Translations under genes and position numbers: made by a program
DNA from: Bacteroidia bacterium
Lineage (GTDB): Bacteria > Bacteroidota > Bacteroidia > Flavobacteriales_D > Sanyastnellaceae
DNA length: 64,000 nt
Direction: 5' to 3'
NCBI GenBank assembly: GCA_030427925.1
Contig: JAUICJ010000002.1
Span: forward strand, 62,001-126,000
In this document: piece by piece, positions 1 through 9,300 of the stretch
Position numbering within the stretch: position 1 is the first letter of the stretch
Layout: every line of letters begins with the position of its first letter
Notes under the pieces: generated by a model
Seen by the model: only the letters and a program-made list of their open reading frames with translations
What the model was told of the DNA's origin: nothing
Database searches by the model: none

Positions 1-1
1 C

Positions 2-1627
2 CCTGAATTGGAAGCGAACCGGAACGACGACGCGATGCGGATGTTGCTCTCGGACTTGCGCCGGCTCGAAGCGAAAGTGGCCCTGGGAGGCGGCCAAAAA
101 CGGCTGGACAAGCAGCACGAACTGGGAAAAATGACCGCACGCGAGCGCCTCGCAGCCCTGTTCGATGCGGGCGATGAGGCGCTGGAAATCGGGGCCTTGG
201 CGGGTGAAGGCCTGTACGAGGCGGAAGGCGGCTGCCCTTCGGGCGGGGTGGTGGTCCAAATCGGCCGCGTCCATGGACGCCTGGTCATTGCCGTTGCCAA
301 CGACGCGACGGTCAAAGCCGGTGCGTGGTTCCCCATCACGGGCAAGAAAAACCTGCGGGCTCAGGAAATCGCGATGGAAAACCGGCTGCCCATCGTCTAC
401 CTCGTGGACAGCGCAGGCGTTTACCTGCCCATGCAGGACGAAATCTTCCCCGACAAAGAACACTTCGGCCGGATGTTCCGCAACAACGCCGTGATGAGCA
501 GCCGCGGCATTCCCCAAATCGCAGCGGTGATGGGATCGTGCGTGGCCGGCGGCGCCTACTTGCCCATCATGAGCGACGAGAGCCTCATCGTCGAGGGGAC
601 GGGATCGATTTTCTTGGCGGGCAGTTATTTGGTCCGAGCAGCCATCGGAGAAGACATTGACAACGAAACGCTTGGCGGAGCGGACACCCACTCCTCCATC
701 AGCGGAGTGACGGACTACAAGTGCGCAAACGACGCCGAAGCGTTGAAGAAAATTCGCGAACTCGTTCGGCACATGAAAGCGCCGAGCCCCCTTGCCGGCT
801 TCCACCGGGAAACACCGGAATCGCCGAGCGGACGGAACATCCGAAGCATCCTGCCTCCCGATCGCGCCCAACCGTATGAAGGGCGCGATTTGATTGAATC
901 GCTCGTCGATGCGGGTTCGTTCTTGGAGTACAAGAAGGAATACGGACGGACGCTGCTCACGGGCTATGCGCGCATCGATGGGTGGAGCGTGGGCATTGTG
1001 GCGAACCAGCGGAACATGGTGAAGTCGAAAAAGGAGGGGCTGCAGTTTGGCGGCGTCATCTATTCGGACAGCGCGGACAAGGCGGCTCGTTTCATCATGA
1101 ATTGCAACCAAAAAGGAGTTCCGCTCGTGTTCCTGCAAGACGTCACCGGATTTATGGTCGGCTCGCGATCCGAACACGGCGGCATCATCAAGGACGGTGC
1201 GAAACTGGTGAACGCGGTGGCGAATTCGGTCGTTCCGAAGTTCACCGTCATCGTCGGCAACAGCTACGGGGCAGGGAATTACGCCATGTGCGGCAAGGCG
1301 TACGACCCGCGGCTCATCGTCGCTTGGCCGACCGCCCGGCTGGCCGTGATGGGCGGGGCTCAAGCCGCAAAAGTCCTGCAACAAATCGAAATGAGCCAGT
1401 TGAAAAAGAAGGGCGAAACCATCGACGAGCAGGTCGCAAAGGCCGTCTTCGATCGGATTTCGGCGCAATATGAGGAAGCGACCCAACCGGTTTATGCAGC
1501 AGCGCGGTTGTGGGTAGACGCGATCATCGACCCCCAGGCCACGCGCCATTGGATTTCACGGGGCATCGAAGCGGCCAATGCCGCACCGGCCGAACGCCCC
1601 TTCAACCCGGGCGTCATCCAAACCTGA
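2..1627 (+). CDS. acyl-CoA carboxylase, carboxyltransferase (beta) subunit, methylcrotonyl-CoA type, 5'-partial
   Basis: Carboxyltransferase subunit that moves CO2 from biotin to a short acyl-CoA; the closest match I recognise is 3-methylcrotonyl-CoA carboxylase beta of leucine breakdown. Seen: the N-terminal KMTARERL block, the GSCVAGGAYLPIMSDE oxyanion/CoA region near residue 175, QDVTGFMVG near 377 and GNSYGAGNYAMCG near 416, the usual two-crotonase-fold layout at about 540 residues. A TTG at 8 could be a start, but the frame stays open to the window edge, so the true start probably lies a few codons upstream. The biotin-carrying alpha subunit is not in the window. Propionyl-CoA carboxylase beta is the main alternative; the family assignment is firm, the substrate less so. 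Confidence 0.9.
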   Translation, partial: PELEANRNDDAMRMLLSDLRRLEAKVALGGGQKRLDKQHELGKMTARERLAALFDAGDEALEIGALAGEGLYEAEGGCPSGGVVVQIGRVHGRLVIAVANDATVKAGAWFPITGKKNLRAQEIAMENRLPIVYLVDSAGVYLPMQDEIFPDKEHFGRMFRNNAVMSSRGIPQIAAVMGSCVAGGAYLPIMSDESLIVEGTGSIFLAGSYLVRAAIGEDIDNETLGGADTHSSISGVTDYKCANDAEALKKIRELVRHMKAPSPLAGFHRETPESPSGRNIRSILPPDRAQPYEGRDLIESLVDAGSFLEYKKEYGRTLLTGYARIDGWSVGIVANQRNMVKSKKEGLQFGGVIYSDSADKAARFIMNCNQKGVPLVFLQDVTGFMVGSRSEHGGIIKDGAKLVNAVANSVVPKFTVIVGNSYGAGNYAMCGKAYDPRLIVAWPTARLAVMGGAQAAKVLQQIEMSQLKKKGETIDEQVAKAVFDRISAQYEEATQPVYAAARLWVDAIIDPQATRHWISRGIEAANAAPAERPFNPGVIQT

Positions 1628-1630
1628 TCG

Positions 1631-2137
1631 TCACTGGGTCCGCTCGAGGCGGTGGAGGTTGTCGAGCAAGGGGTGGAGCAGGACGTGAACGTCACTCAGG
1701 TTTTGGTCTTCTAACCCTCCGCGCACCATCAAAATTGACTCCAGCAAATCGCCCTCGCCATTCAGGGCCTCGAGCTGCTCGACCCACGTCAAGGCCTCCA
1801 TGGCGCTGCGGAAATCACCGCGCACTGCGCACCGCACCACCGCCGGAAGCAGGTCTTCCGAATGGAACCCGCAGTTCCACAGGAAGCCGATGATGTCCGC
1901 GCTGATGGCCTCGAACTCCGGGTCGTCCAGCGCATCGCCGAAGATGTCCTCAGCCGCCGACACCTTCAGCGACCCGAGCACGCCCGAAGCCGCCGCCTTG
2001 ACTTCATCAACGGGGTGGTCGCGCACCAGTTCGAGCAGCGGACGCACCCATTCGACGTTGCCGACTTCTTCTGCGGCTTTGATGGCGTCCAGCACTTCGT
2101 CTTCCTTGGTGCTGTACAATGATTTCCAGGTTGCCAT
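1631..2137 (-). CDS. HEAT-repeat-like protein
   Basis: A 168-residue acidic, helical protein without signal peptide or membrane segment. It has alternating amphipathic helices, such as VRPLLELVRDHPVDEVKAAA and GDFRSAMEALTWVEQLEAL, of the kind seen in HEAT/ARM repeat scaffolds; no catalytic motif is visible. Its ATG lies 9 bases beyond the stop of the Nudix gene on the same strand, so the two could be cotranscribed, but it also has its own TAATTTTG promoter element 4 bases before the ATG (2142-2149). The gene ends 3 bases from the stop of the carboxylase gene, facing it. Function unknown; probably a protein-protein interaction module. Confidence 0.75.
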   Translation of the reverse strand: MATWKSLYSTKEDEVLDAIKAAEEVGNVEWVRPLLELVRDHPVDEVKAAASGVLGSLKVSAAEDIFGDALDDPEFEAISADIIGFLWNCGFHSEDLLPAVVRCAVRGDFRSAMEALTWVEQLEALNGEGDLLESILMVRGGLEDQNLSDVHVLLHPLLDNLHRLERTQ

Positions 2138-2141
2138 GTGC

Positions 2142-2149
2142 CAAAATTA
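2142..2149 (-). promoter_or_regulatory. -7 promoter element TAATTTTG of the HEAT-repeat gene
   Basis: Exact match to Bacteroidota TAnnTTTG, ending 4 bases (GCAC) before the ATG at 2137. Its TAA is also the stop codon of the upstream Nudix gene. Predicts a leaderless transcript. Confidence 0.55.
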
Positions 2150-2803
2150 CGTCGTTCCCCGCCCCCATCGCACCACGGCAAGCAGTTCCGTGAGCAAGAT
2201 GGCCGTCGCGCCCCAAATCCACCGCCCCTCGCACGCGTAACCGGGAACGTGCATCGCACCCCGGGGCATCGCGATGCGCTGGGACGTCAGCACCGGTTCG
2301 GGATGCAGGCTCCAGCGCAATACAGCCGCCACTTCCTTCTCATCCGGCATCCACTCCGGCTCCTCCGCCAACACCGCCACGAAGGCATCGACCTCAAACC
2401 CACTCGGTGGAATGTACAAGGTGGTCAGCTGGCCCACCACGTCCTGCTCGTTCACGCGAACGCCCATTTCTTCTTCGAATTCCCGCTGGGCGGTGGCCCA
2501 ACGCGAAGGATCGGTGGGCTCCACCTCGCCTCCGGGAATGCTGATTTGGCCTCCATGCACCCCTTCGTACGGGGTGCGTTCCATCAACACGCCGTGCCAC
2601 TCCTGCGTGGCTGCATCGGGCACCAAGGCCAGCAAAACCGCCGCAAAGCGCGTGCGCCGTCCGGAGCGTTCTCCGTCCAAGCGATCCGGCCGCTTGCCCG
2701 GCACCGCCGCCAGCCGCTCCGCGCGCACCGCATCGGGAACGGTGGTGAACACCTCCCGCAAGTGAGCGCGCACGTCGATGGGATCGGCCAAATGATGGAG
2801 CAT
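2147..2803 (-). CDS. Nudix hydrolase, coenzyme A pyrophosphatase type
   Basis: Hydrolyses a nucleoside diphosphate linked to another moiety; the family points to CoA and derivatives. Seen: the Nudix box GX5EX7REXXEEXG, here G-GEVEPTDP...REFEEEMG, with the preceding HGGQISIPGG typical of the CoA pyrophosphatase (NudL/YeaB) group, at about residues 84-115. Length 218 residues from ATG 2803. A TTG at 2821 gives six more residues, but the ATG is preceded by GAACTTTA four bases upstream, the same arrangement as at lon, so I prefer it. It diverges from aat and is followed by the HEAT-repeat gene after 9 bases. Confidence 0.85.
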   Translation of the reverse strand: MLHHLADPIDVRAHLREVFTTVPDAVRAERLAAVPGKRPDRLDGERSGRRTRFAAVLLALVPDAATQEWHGVLMERTPYEGVHGGQISIPGGEVEPTDPSRWATAQREFEEEMGVRVNEQDVVGQLTTLYIPPSGFEVDAFVAVLAEEPEWMPDEKEVAAVLRWSLHPEPVLTSQRIAMPRGAMHVPGYACEGRWIWGATAILLTELLAVVRWGRGTT

Positions 2804-2860
2804 GCCATAAAGTTCGGGCAAGTCGCGGGTTCCAACACGATTGCCTTAACTTCAAGCCAA

Positions 2861-3574
2861 ATGAGCGAACTGGAACTCCTATGGATGGACCCTGGGGCGG
2901 AATTGCATTTCCCTCCCGTGGAGCGCAGTGTTGGAGCGGGCATTTTGGCGCTTGGAGGGGACTTGTCGCTGGACCGCATGCTGTTGGCTTACGAGTCCGG
3001 CATTTTCCCGTGGTACATGCCGTGGGAGCCCATTGCTTGGTGGGCGCCCCTAGAACGGTGCGTGTTGCGACACGACCGGCTGAAGGTTTCCAAGTCGCTC
3101 CGCAACACCCTGCGCAAGCGCCGATTTGAAGTCCGCGTGGACACGGACTTTGCTGGGGTGCTGAAGGGATGCGCGGATCGGGAGGAAACGTGGCTCTCAC
3201 CGGATGTGGAGCGCGCGTTCATGGAAATGCATCACTTCGGATTCGCGCATTCGTTCGAGGCGTGGAGCGATGGGGAGCTGGTCGGCGGGCTGTTTGGGGT
3301 GGCTATTGGCCGGCAATTCACCGGGGATAGCATGTTCTCTTACGCGTCGGATGCTTCGAAAGTGGCCTTGGTGCACCTCGTGGATTTTGCGCGCCATTGG
3401 GGGTTTGGAGCCATTGATTGCCAAATCGTAAACGACCACCTGCTCTCCCTCGGAGCCGAACCGCAACCGCGCGCTGAATTCATGCAGGAATTGAACCGCA
3501 ACGTGCAGGCTGCGCCTTCCTTGCGCGGTCCTTGGACGGACAAGGTTCCGGAAAACTGGCCCATCGTTCCATGA
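2861..3574 (+). CDS. aat: leucyl/phenylalanyl-tRNA--protein transferase
   Basis: Adds Leu or Phe from charged tRNA to N-terminal Arg/Lys, creating N-degrons for ClpAP/ClpS-type proteolysis in the cytoplasm. Seen: the conserved N-terminal FPPVE, LALGGDLS and ESGIFPWY blocks, the WWAPLERCVL segment, and the downstream GGLFGVAIGRQFTGDSMFS and CQIVNDHLLSLGA blocks; 237 residues, close to the usual 230-235. The ATG at 2861 is chosen because the longer open frame upstream is only the antisense of the Nudix gene. TAACTTCA lies six bases before it, a near match to the promoter motif seen elsewhere here. The stop overlaps the next ATG (ATGA). Confidence 0.95.
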   Translation: MSELELLWMDPGAELHFPPVERSVGAGILALGGDLSLDRMLLAYESGIFPWYMPWEPIAWWAPLERCVLRHDRLKVSKSLRNTLRKRRFEVRVDTDFAGVLKGCADREETWLSPDVERAFMEMHHFGFAHSFEAWSDGELVGGLFGVAIGRQFTGDSMFSYASDASKVALVHLVDFARHWGFGAIDCQIVNDHLLSLGAEPQPRAEFMQELNRNVQAAPSLRGPWTDKVPENWPIVP

Positions 3575-4020
3575 AAGCCCCGAAGTTCAGCGCGATGCAT
3601 CGGGCCGTTCAGCGCATCATCTACGGGTTGGGTTGGCAAATCCAAGGACAGCTCGGGGCACACTACCGGCCGCTCCTCCTGGTGACGTGCCGCCCGCAAA
3701 CACCCGTTGGCCGAGGCGTTCGGTGGGTGTTTTTGCGTTCGTTGCCCGACCGAAGCCGCATTCGGGTCATCGAGTTGGATCCATCGGTCCCGATCGATGA
3801 GGCGAGGTGGGCCCGGGTTCGGGAAGGTGCCAGCTGGATTTCGTGTTTGGCTTTGGATCAACGGCGCCGTCATGTGGTCGTCCACCGGCCCTTTCCGAAA
3901 GGGACGCACGCCGATCGCGAATGCGCTTACGTGTGCCGATACCTCGGATACTTCGCGTCCACCCCGCAAACGCCCCCCACCACAGCGGCGGCCCGAGAAG
4001 CGGAGGCGGCCGGTTATTAA
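3571..4020 (+). CDS. small basic protein coupled to aat, unknown function
   Basis: A 149-residue open frame whose ATG overlaps the aat stop codon as ATGA, the classic arrangement for translational coupling; that overlap is the main reason to believe it. The protein is rich in Arg, has no signal peptide, has one mildly hydrophobic stretch (HYRPLLLVTC), and ends in an Ala/Thr/Pro-rich low-complexity tail. I do not recognise a family. An alternative is that this is non-coding sequence after aat; the long frame on the opposite strand (up to about 4044) looks like a shadow. Confidence 0.55.
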   Translation: MKAPKFSAMHRAVQRIIYGLGWQIQGQLGAHYRPLLLVTCRPQTPVGRGVRWVFLRSLPDRSRIRVIELDPSVPIDEARWARVREGASWISCLALDQRRRHVVVHRPFPKGTHADRECAYVCRYLGYFASTPQTPPTTAAAREAEAAGY

Positions 4021-4144
4021 CAATTGATTCACATTTGGCCCCAATCCGTGGACAAAGCGTGGACATCTCGTTCATAAGCTTCCCTATCTGCGTGGGCTTG
4101 CGTTCTAATTTGCCCTCTCAAGTTCGGTTCAAAAAGCACATTTC

Positions 4145-4426
4145 ATGCAGCAATTAGACAAGTACGACTACATGATTTTGGACATCGTCCAAACGCACAA
4201 AAACGAATTCAACGCGAACATCCGCCTCGCCGTTCTCGAGCGCAATTTTTGGAAACGCATCGAGGAAGATACTGACCTGAATGTGGGCCAGGCGCGCATC
4301 GGAGAACGCATCACGAACTTGTACCTCGATGGCATGGTACAGAACCGCAACGGCTACACCCTGACGAAGAGCGGACGCCAACAACTCGCTCACGCGCCGT
4401 GGGCTGACTCCTCCCAAGTGGCTTGA
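4145..4426 (+). CDS. small winged-helix-like protein
   Basis: A 93-residue soluble protein beginning MQQLDKYDYMILDIVQTHKN. The pattern of a first helix, IGERITNLYLDGMVQNRNG and YTLTKSGRQQL resembles a winged helix-turn-helix: recognition helix, then a short beta wing, as in many small bacterial transcriptional regulators. There is no effector domain. A shortened promoter-like TAATTTG sits about 40 bases upstream. It ends about 20 bases before a strong terminator shared with the facing 47-residue gene. DNA binding is inferred from fold impression only. Confidence 0.65.
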   Translation: MQQLDKYDYMILDIVQTHKNEFNANIRLAVLERNFWKRIEEDTDLNVGQARIGERITNLYLDGMVQNRNGYTLTKSGRQQLAHAPWADSSQVA

Positions 4427-4448
4427 TTTCCCCTGCGCAATGAATACG

Positions 4449-4476
4449 AAAAAAGGCGACCACTGGTCGCCTTTTT
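4449..4476. terminator. bidirectional Rho-independent terminator
   Basis: Stem GGCGACC / GGTCGCC with a 3-base loop, flanked by AAAAA on the left and TTTTT on the right, so it can stop transcription from both the winged-helix gene (plus) and the small gene (minus). Confidence 0.85.
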
Positions 4477-4505
4477 CATTGTGAACCGCTTAACCTCGGC
4501 TCAAC

Positions 4506-4649
4506 TCAGCCCTCGATGACTTCGAGTGCTGGGTACTTCGATTTCCAAAACTCCAACTTTTCGCGGTCGCGAACCGTAATTACCGTGCGACGATCGAGGC
4601 GAACTTTGATGTTCGGTTGGAGCTCCTTCTCTTGCTTTTTGCGAGCCAT
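4506..4649 (-). CDS. 47-residue basic protein, unknown function
   Basis: Short open frame reading MARKKQEKELQ at its start, then IKVRLDRRTVITVRDREKLEF and a WKSKYPALEVIEG end, 47 residues. The charge pattern (Lys/Arg-rich front, clean hydrophobic spacing, TGA stop) and its position just before a shared terminator make it look like a real small gene rather than chance. No family recognised. It is the only gene I can place between the sugar transporter and the terminator; an AT-rich region with inverted repeats precedes it. Confidence 0.6.
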   Translation of the reverse strand: MARKKQEKELQPNIKVRLDRRTVITVRDREKLEFWKSKYPALEVIEG

Positions 4650-4872
4650 GCTTTCAATATTTCTCGCGGGCGGGACATTCCGTCCGTGGTTTGCTTTTAC
4701 GAATGAACAGCATTTGGGACGAAAACGTTCTTCATGTGTAAAACAAATGCTGGTTTGTTAGACATTTTTAGTGTTTTTCGCAAGTCTTTCGTGAAATTAG
4801 TGTACAATAGACACGAAAAACGCCCCGAAACTTCAGCAACTGCAAGAGAACCAAGGAACAACCACGAAGAAA
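4650..4872. other. AT-rich intergenic region with overlapping inverted repeats
   Basis: About 220 bases, visibly richer in A+T than the genes around it. Read on the minus strand, GTTTTTCGTG (4812-4821) can pair either with CACGAAA (4787-4793) or with CGAAAAAC (4773-4780), two mutually exclusive hairpins. A 22-codon open frame (4697-4765, minus, MSNKPAFVLH...) follows; its reality is uncertain. This could be a terminator for the sugar transporter or a regulatory leader for the 47-residue gene. Confidence 0.35.
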
Positions 4873-6195
4873 TCAGCGCGCCACTCGGAACGCATAATAT
4901 TGAATGTACAAGTAGCACAGCAGCGGGAGGACAAATGCCGCTCCAAATCCGCCCGTCAAGTCGGCCAAGTACCCCACGGCTGGTGGGATGACGGCACCAC
5001 CGAAAATCGCGGTGCACAAGATGCCGGAACCCAACGGCTTCAACTCCCCCAATTCGTCGATGGCCAAGGTGAAAATGGTCGGGAACATGATGCTGTTGAA
5101 GAATCCGACGGCAAGCAACGCGAGCAGTGCGGGAATGCCCGACGCGTTGATGCTGATGAGCACCATCAGCATAGCCGAAAGGGCGAACAAGCCCAGCAAT
5201 TTATGGGGTGCTATGCGCGTCATCAACGCCGAACCCAAGAAACGCCCCACCATGGCACCGCCCCAGTAGAAGGTGAGCAAGGCCCCAATCACGGCTTTGG
5301 CATCCATTCCTGCCACCTCCGAGCCCTTGATGCTCGCTGCAAATTCCACGAGGGCGCCCACCACCGGGTTTTCGCGCAAGGCCTCCGCGATTTCCAACGA
5401 CAAGCCATAGCTCACCATGTAACTGCCCAAGGCCACCTCAGCGCCCACGTAGACAAAGATGCCCAGTGCTCCGTAGCGCAATCGGCGATTGCCCAAAGCT
5501 TCCAGGTAATGGGATGCGGCACCCGCCTTTTGGGCCAATACCTGGGGCAACTTGATGACGCCCACGAGGACGGCCAATGCGACGAACGCCCCCGCTAGCC
5601 ACAAAAACGGCCCTTGAACGGCCCCCGCTTCCTGCGCGTAGTAGGCGGACTTCGCAGCCTCATCGAGTTGGGCAATCCCATCTGATGACATGATCTGGTC
5701 GCTCAGCAAATAGGTGGCCGCAACGATGGGAGCAATGGTGGTCCCCAGCGAATTGAAGGCTTGGGCCAAACTCAAGCGGCGGGATTCGCCGCCCTTGGGG
5801 CCCAATACACTGATGTACGGGTTGATGGCCACCTGCAAAATCGCCAAGCCCCCAGCCACCACGAACAAGGCCAGCAGGAACAAGCCGTAAAGCCGGGTGT
5901 CCGCCGCAGGATAAAACAACGCGCACCCCAGACCTGCCATCGCCAAGCTCGCGATGATCCCGGTTTTGTAACCAAAGCGCGCAATGAAGCCGCCCCCCGG
6001 AATGGAGAACACCCCGTACGCGGTGAACCACGCCATTTGGACCAATCCCGCCTGCAAGTAGGTCAATTCGAATACCTCCTTCAACCGCGGGATGAGCGCA
6101 TCCACCAACACCGTGATGAAGCCCAACATGAAAAACAGCGCCGTCATGACCAAAAAGGGCATCAGGTAGCGCGAGGGAGATTTCACTTGTTCCAT
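4873..6195 (-). CDS. gluP: sugar MFS transporter, glucose/galactose (FucP/GluP) family
   Basis: Inner-membrane proton symporter of the FucP/GluP branch of the major facilitator superfamily. Seen: about 12 hydrophobic segments over 440 residues and the family's FFMLGFITVLVDALIPRLKEVF first helix and AINPYISVLGP block near residue 125. Glucose, galactose or fucose are the known substrates of the family; which one applies here cannot be read. The ATG is preceded by TATTTTTC five bases upstream, a near match to the local promoter motif. It stands alone, with no sugar-metabolism gene beside it. Confidence 0.85.
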   Translation of the reverse strand: MEQVKSPSRYLMPFLVMTALFFMLGFITVLVDALIPRLKEVFELTYLQAGLVQMAWFTAYGVFSIPGGGFIARFGYKTGIIASLAMAGLGCALFYPAADTRLYGLFLLALFVVAGGLAILQVAINPYISVLGPKGGESRRLSLAQAFNSLGTTIAPIVAATYLLSDQIMSSDGIAQLDEAAKSAYYAQEAGAVQGPFLWLAGAFVALAVLVGVIKLPQVLAQKAGAASHYLEALGNRRLRYGALGIFVYVGAEVALGSYMVSYGLSLEIAEALRENPVVGALVEFAASIKGSEVAGMDAKAVIGALLTFYWGGAMVGRFLGSALMTRIAPHKLLGLFALSAMLMVLISINASGIPALLALLAVGFFNSIMFPTIFTLAIDELGELKPLGSGILCTAIFGGAVIPPAVGYLADLTGGFGAAFVLPLLCYLYIQYYAFRVAR

Positions 6196-6284
6196 GGCGC
6201 GAAAAATACCACGGAAATCAACGTTCAGAACGCTTCAAGCGACGGAACCCCACGCTGAAACCTGCGGTGCAGGCGTTGTGCAAA

Positions 6285-6323
6285 CGAAAACGCCCAATGA
6301 ACCGAGCTCATTGGGCGTTTTCG
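6285..6323. terminator. strong hairpin terminator after the 1071-residue secreted protein
   Basis: Perfect 16-base-pair stem (6285-6300 with 6308-6323) around a 7-base loop; the arms contain CGAAAACG/CGTTTTCG, giving a U-rich run on either strand. It lies 16 bases beyond the stop of the minus-strand gene. Confidence 0.8.
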
Positions 6324-6338
6324 TGCTGGAAAGCGACC

Positions 6339-9300
6339 TCAGCGCATCAACTGCACGGTACCGGTATATTCCTGAGCGTCCGTGTTGAATCCCTTCAAAC
6401 GCACCACCCAGTTGTAGATGCCATTCGGGGCGTAATGGGTGCCCCCATTGACTTCACCGATCCAAGGTTCGAGCGGATCCTGCGTGTGGAAGACTTCTTC
6501 GCCCCATCGGTTGAACACCCACATCTCGAAGTCCTTCACGCCCGACAAGTGAACGGAAAACGCATCGTTCAATCCATCGTTGTTCGGTGTAAAAGCCGTC
6601 GGGACGTACAAATTCACCGGTCCTGGGATGTTGGTGTATGCCGAATCGCGGCAACCAATCCAACTCATGACTTCCAAGCTGGCCGTGTAATCCTGCAACC
6701 CATCGTATTGGTGAACGGGGTTGGGTTCATCTGACGTCGACCCGTCACCGAAGTTCCACGAGTAGCTGAAGGCCCCTTCGAACGGCTCTGCTGGTGAAGG
6801 CGTCGCGGTGAACTGTGCCTGGGTTTGGGTCAACATCGAAACGGTGAAGTTGCTGAACAAATACTGCACCGCCACCTCCGTCGCCTCATCCACTTCCCAA
6901 CCGCAAATGTCGGAGGCCACTACCGGGTAAGTTGCCGTTTGCGTCGGAACGATGTATTGCGTCGGCCCGTAAGCATTGAGCGTGGGCCAGTAGTACACGA
7001 ATCCCTCCTCGCCTCCGGTGGCATTTGCTTGAATGCTGATGCCGTCGCCCGCACAGATGGTGATGTCCTCGGAAATGGTGATGTCCAACGGAATGTTCGG
7101 AATGATGTACGAGACTTCGTCAGAAGCTTCACCGCCGCATCCGTCTTGCACATTGACCGCAATGGGAATGGTGAAGAAGCTTTGGACCAAAATCTCCTCG
7201 TCCGAACTGTACGGTTCCCCGTTCACGACCCAAGCGTACTCGTACGCTCCAGACCCGCTGAGGATGTCCACCGCAATGGGCGTGTTGTCCACGCACGAGG
7301 CGTTGATGGCATCCCCCAACTCGATGACCAACGGTGGGTTCTCGATGACGATGTCGGTGAAACTGCCACCGGTTTGACCGCAACCATCGTTGACGACCAC
7401 TTCAATTTCGGTGTCCACGAAGGACTCGATGAACACGGCATCGCTGCCTTGGCCGCCCATCAAGTTCCCATCTTGGTACCAGAGGTACGTGTACCCGCCT
7501 GATCCGCTGGTCACATCTGCTTCCACCTCGAACACCGTGGTACAAGGCCCCACCAATTCCGTCGGCGTGACCACCACCACGTCCGGCGCGGTCACTTGGA
7601 CGTCCACTTCCACGGACTCTTCTTGGCCACAGGCGTCGGATACCAGCACCTCAAGCACCAGGTCCGAATCGGTAGAGGTCGTGTAGTTTTGGTTCCAGAC
7701 CCACATGGGGCTGCCGTTCTCGAACCATTGGTAGTTGAACGGACCTTGCCCGGTCACCGACGGCCCTACCGTAAACTGCTCGTTGCAGAGCACCTCCAAA
7801 ACAGGATCCAAATCAACCACCAACTCAGGAATGTCATAGGTGACCTCAACCGAGTCCGTCTCTTCGAAGCCACATGCATCCGTGACGGTCACGTACACCA
7901 TCTCGGCGCCTTGCCACACCCCCAAGTTCACCTCGCTCGGCATCCACCAGGAGGGCGGAATGTTGCCCCCGTCTTGATCGTACCAATCGTAATCGTAGCT
8001 CCCTCCCGTGGAGGGGCCGTTGCCACCTTCGGCATTCGCCGAAATGGTCGTGGACCCGTTGCACGTGAGCTCCACGGATTCCTGCGCGATGTCCACCACG
8101 AAGGGGGGAAACTCCAGGATTTCCACTTCAATTTCGACCGTTTGGGACGGCGTACCGCAGGTATCACCGACCGTCACAAAGCAAGACCAGTCGTCCTCGG
8201 GAGTCACGACGATTTCCGCAGCCGTTTCACCGGTGCACTCCCATTCAAACGTGTAATTTCCATAGCCCCCTGAGATGATGGGCGAAACGGGCTGCTCAAA
8301 TCCCAAGCAGGCCTCCGTGGTGTATCCCGAAACCTCAAATGGAGGTGGGTCGTCCGCGATCGTGAAGGTGAAGAAGGTCTCCAATCCGCCTCCGTTGCAG
8401 GCCGCCACGTTGTCAATCACCATTTCAACGATTTCATCCGACTCCGGAATGCCGTCAACGGGGGCAACGAGTTGGAACGAGACCACGCTCACAAAGGGGT
8501 CGAACACCACGGAGTCGGGCAAGGGAAGCAACGAGCCATCCGGCTGCGGCTGGCCGTAGTCCACGCCGTTCGTCGCTGTGCTGTTGCTGTAATCGATGTA
8601 GACCATCTCCTGGAGTTCCAAAATGGTCTCCAACGGGCGCTCAAAAGTCAACGTAGCCGTTCCGCAATCTTCGTAGATGGTGTTCGCTTCAGGACCGCCT
8701 ACGTCGATGCTCAAATCGATTTGAACCACGGCATTCGATTGGAACGAACCGGCCTCCAGCACCACGATGCTTTCGAATGCCGTGTCCGAGCCATCGGCAA
8801 TGGCGAGCTTGATGTGGTAGGTCTCGCCACATTCGACCTCGTGCCATGCGGTAAAGGGCACGGTGTAGCCGTTGATGCAGGGCGCTTCAGTGGAACCCGG
8901 ATTGTCGATGTAGTACGCGTCGTTGGTTTGCGGGTTTACCGAGGAAATGGTGATGGGGATGGCTGGGTCGGTGTCTGGAACCGCCGCAATGTTCACGGCG
9001 CCGCCCGGGAAACCCGCTGGGCTGTCATACGGACCGGTAATGCCCGGACCGCTGAGGAAGAAGGCGAACACATCGTTGTAGTCGGTATTGATCCACGTGA
9101 GGTATTCGTCCGATCCGAAAACGTAGTTGAACGAGACCGTGTCCCCGGCCGCAACGAAGTCGAATTCCAAAACGCACCCGTCGTTGACCGAGTTCACGTT
9201 GAAGTTCTGGCCGATGAGGGGAGGTACTGAGTTCGCCACGGACAGCAAGTCCGGGTCATTGAACCCATTGCCGAGGCAATCCGTGCAGGCTCCCGCCTCA

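Noticed and set aside
2138-2860. Upstream extension of the aat frame to a 478-residue protein
   Set aside because: The extra 241 codons are antisense to the Nudix gene and show no protein-like conservation; the Aat family starts at ATG 2861.
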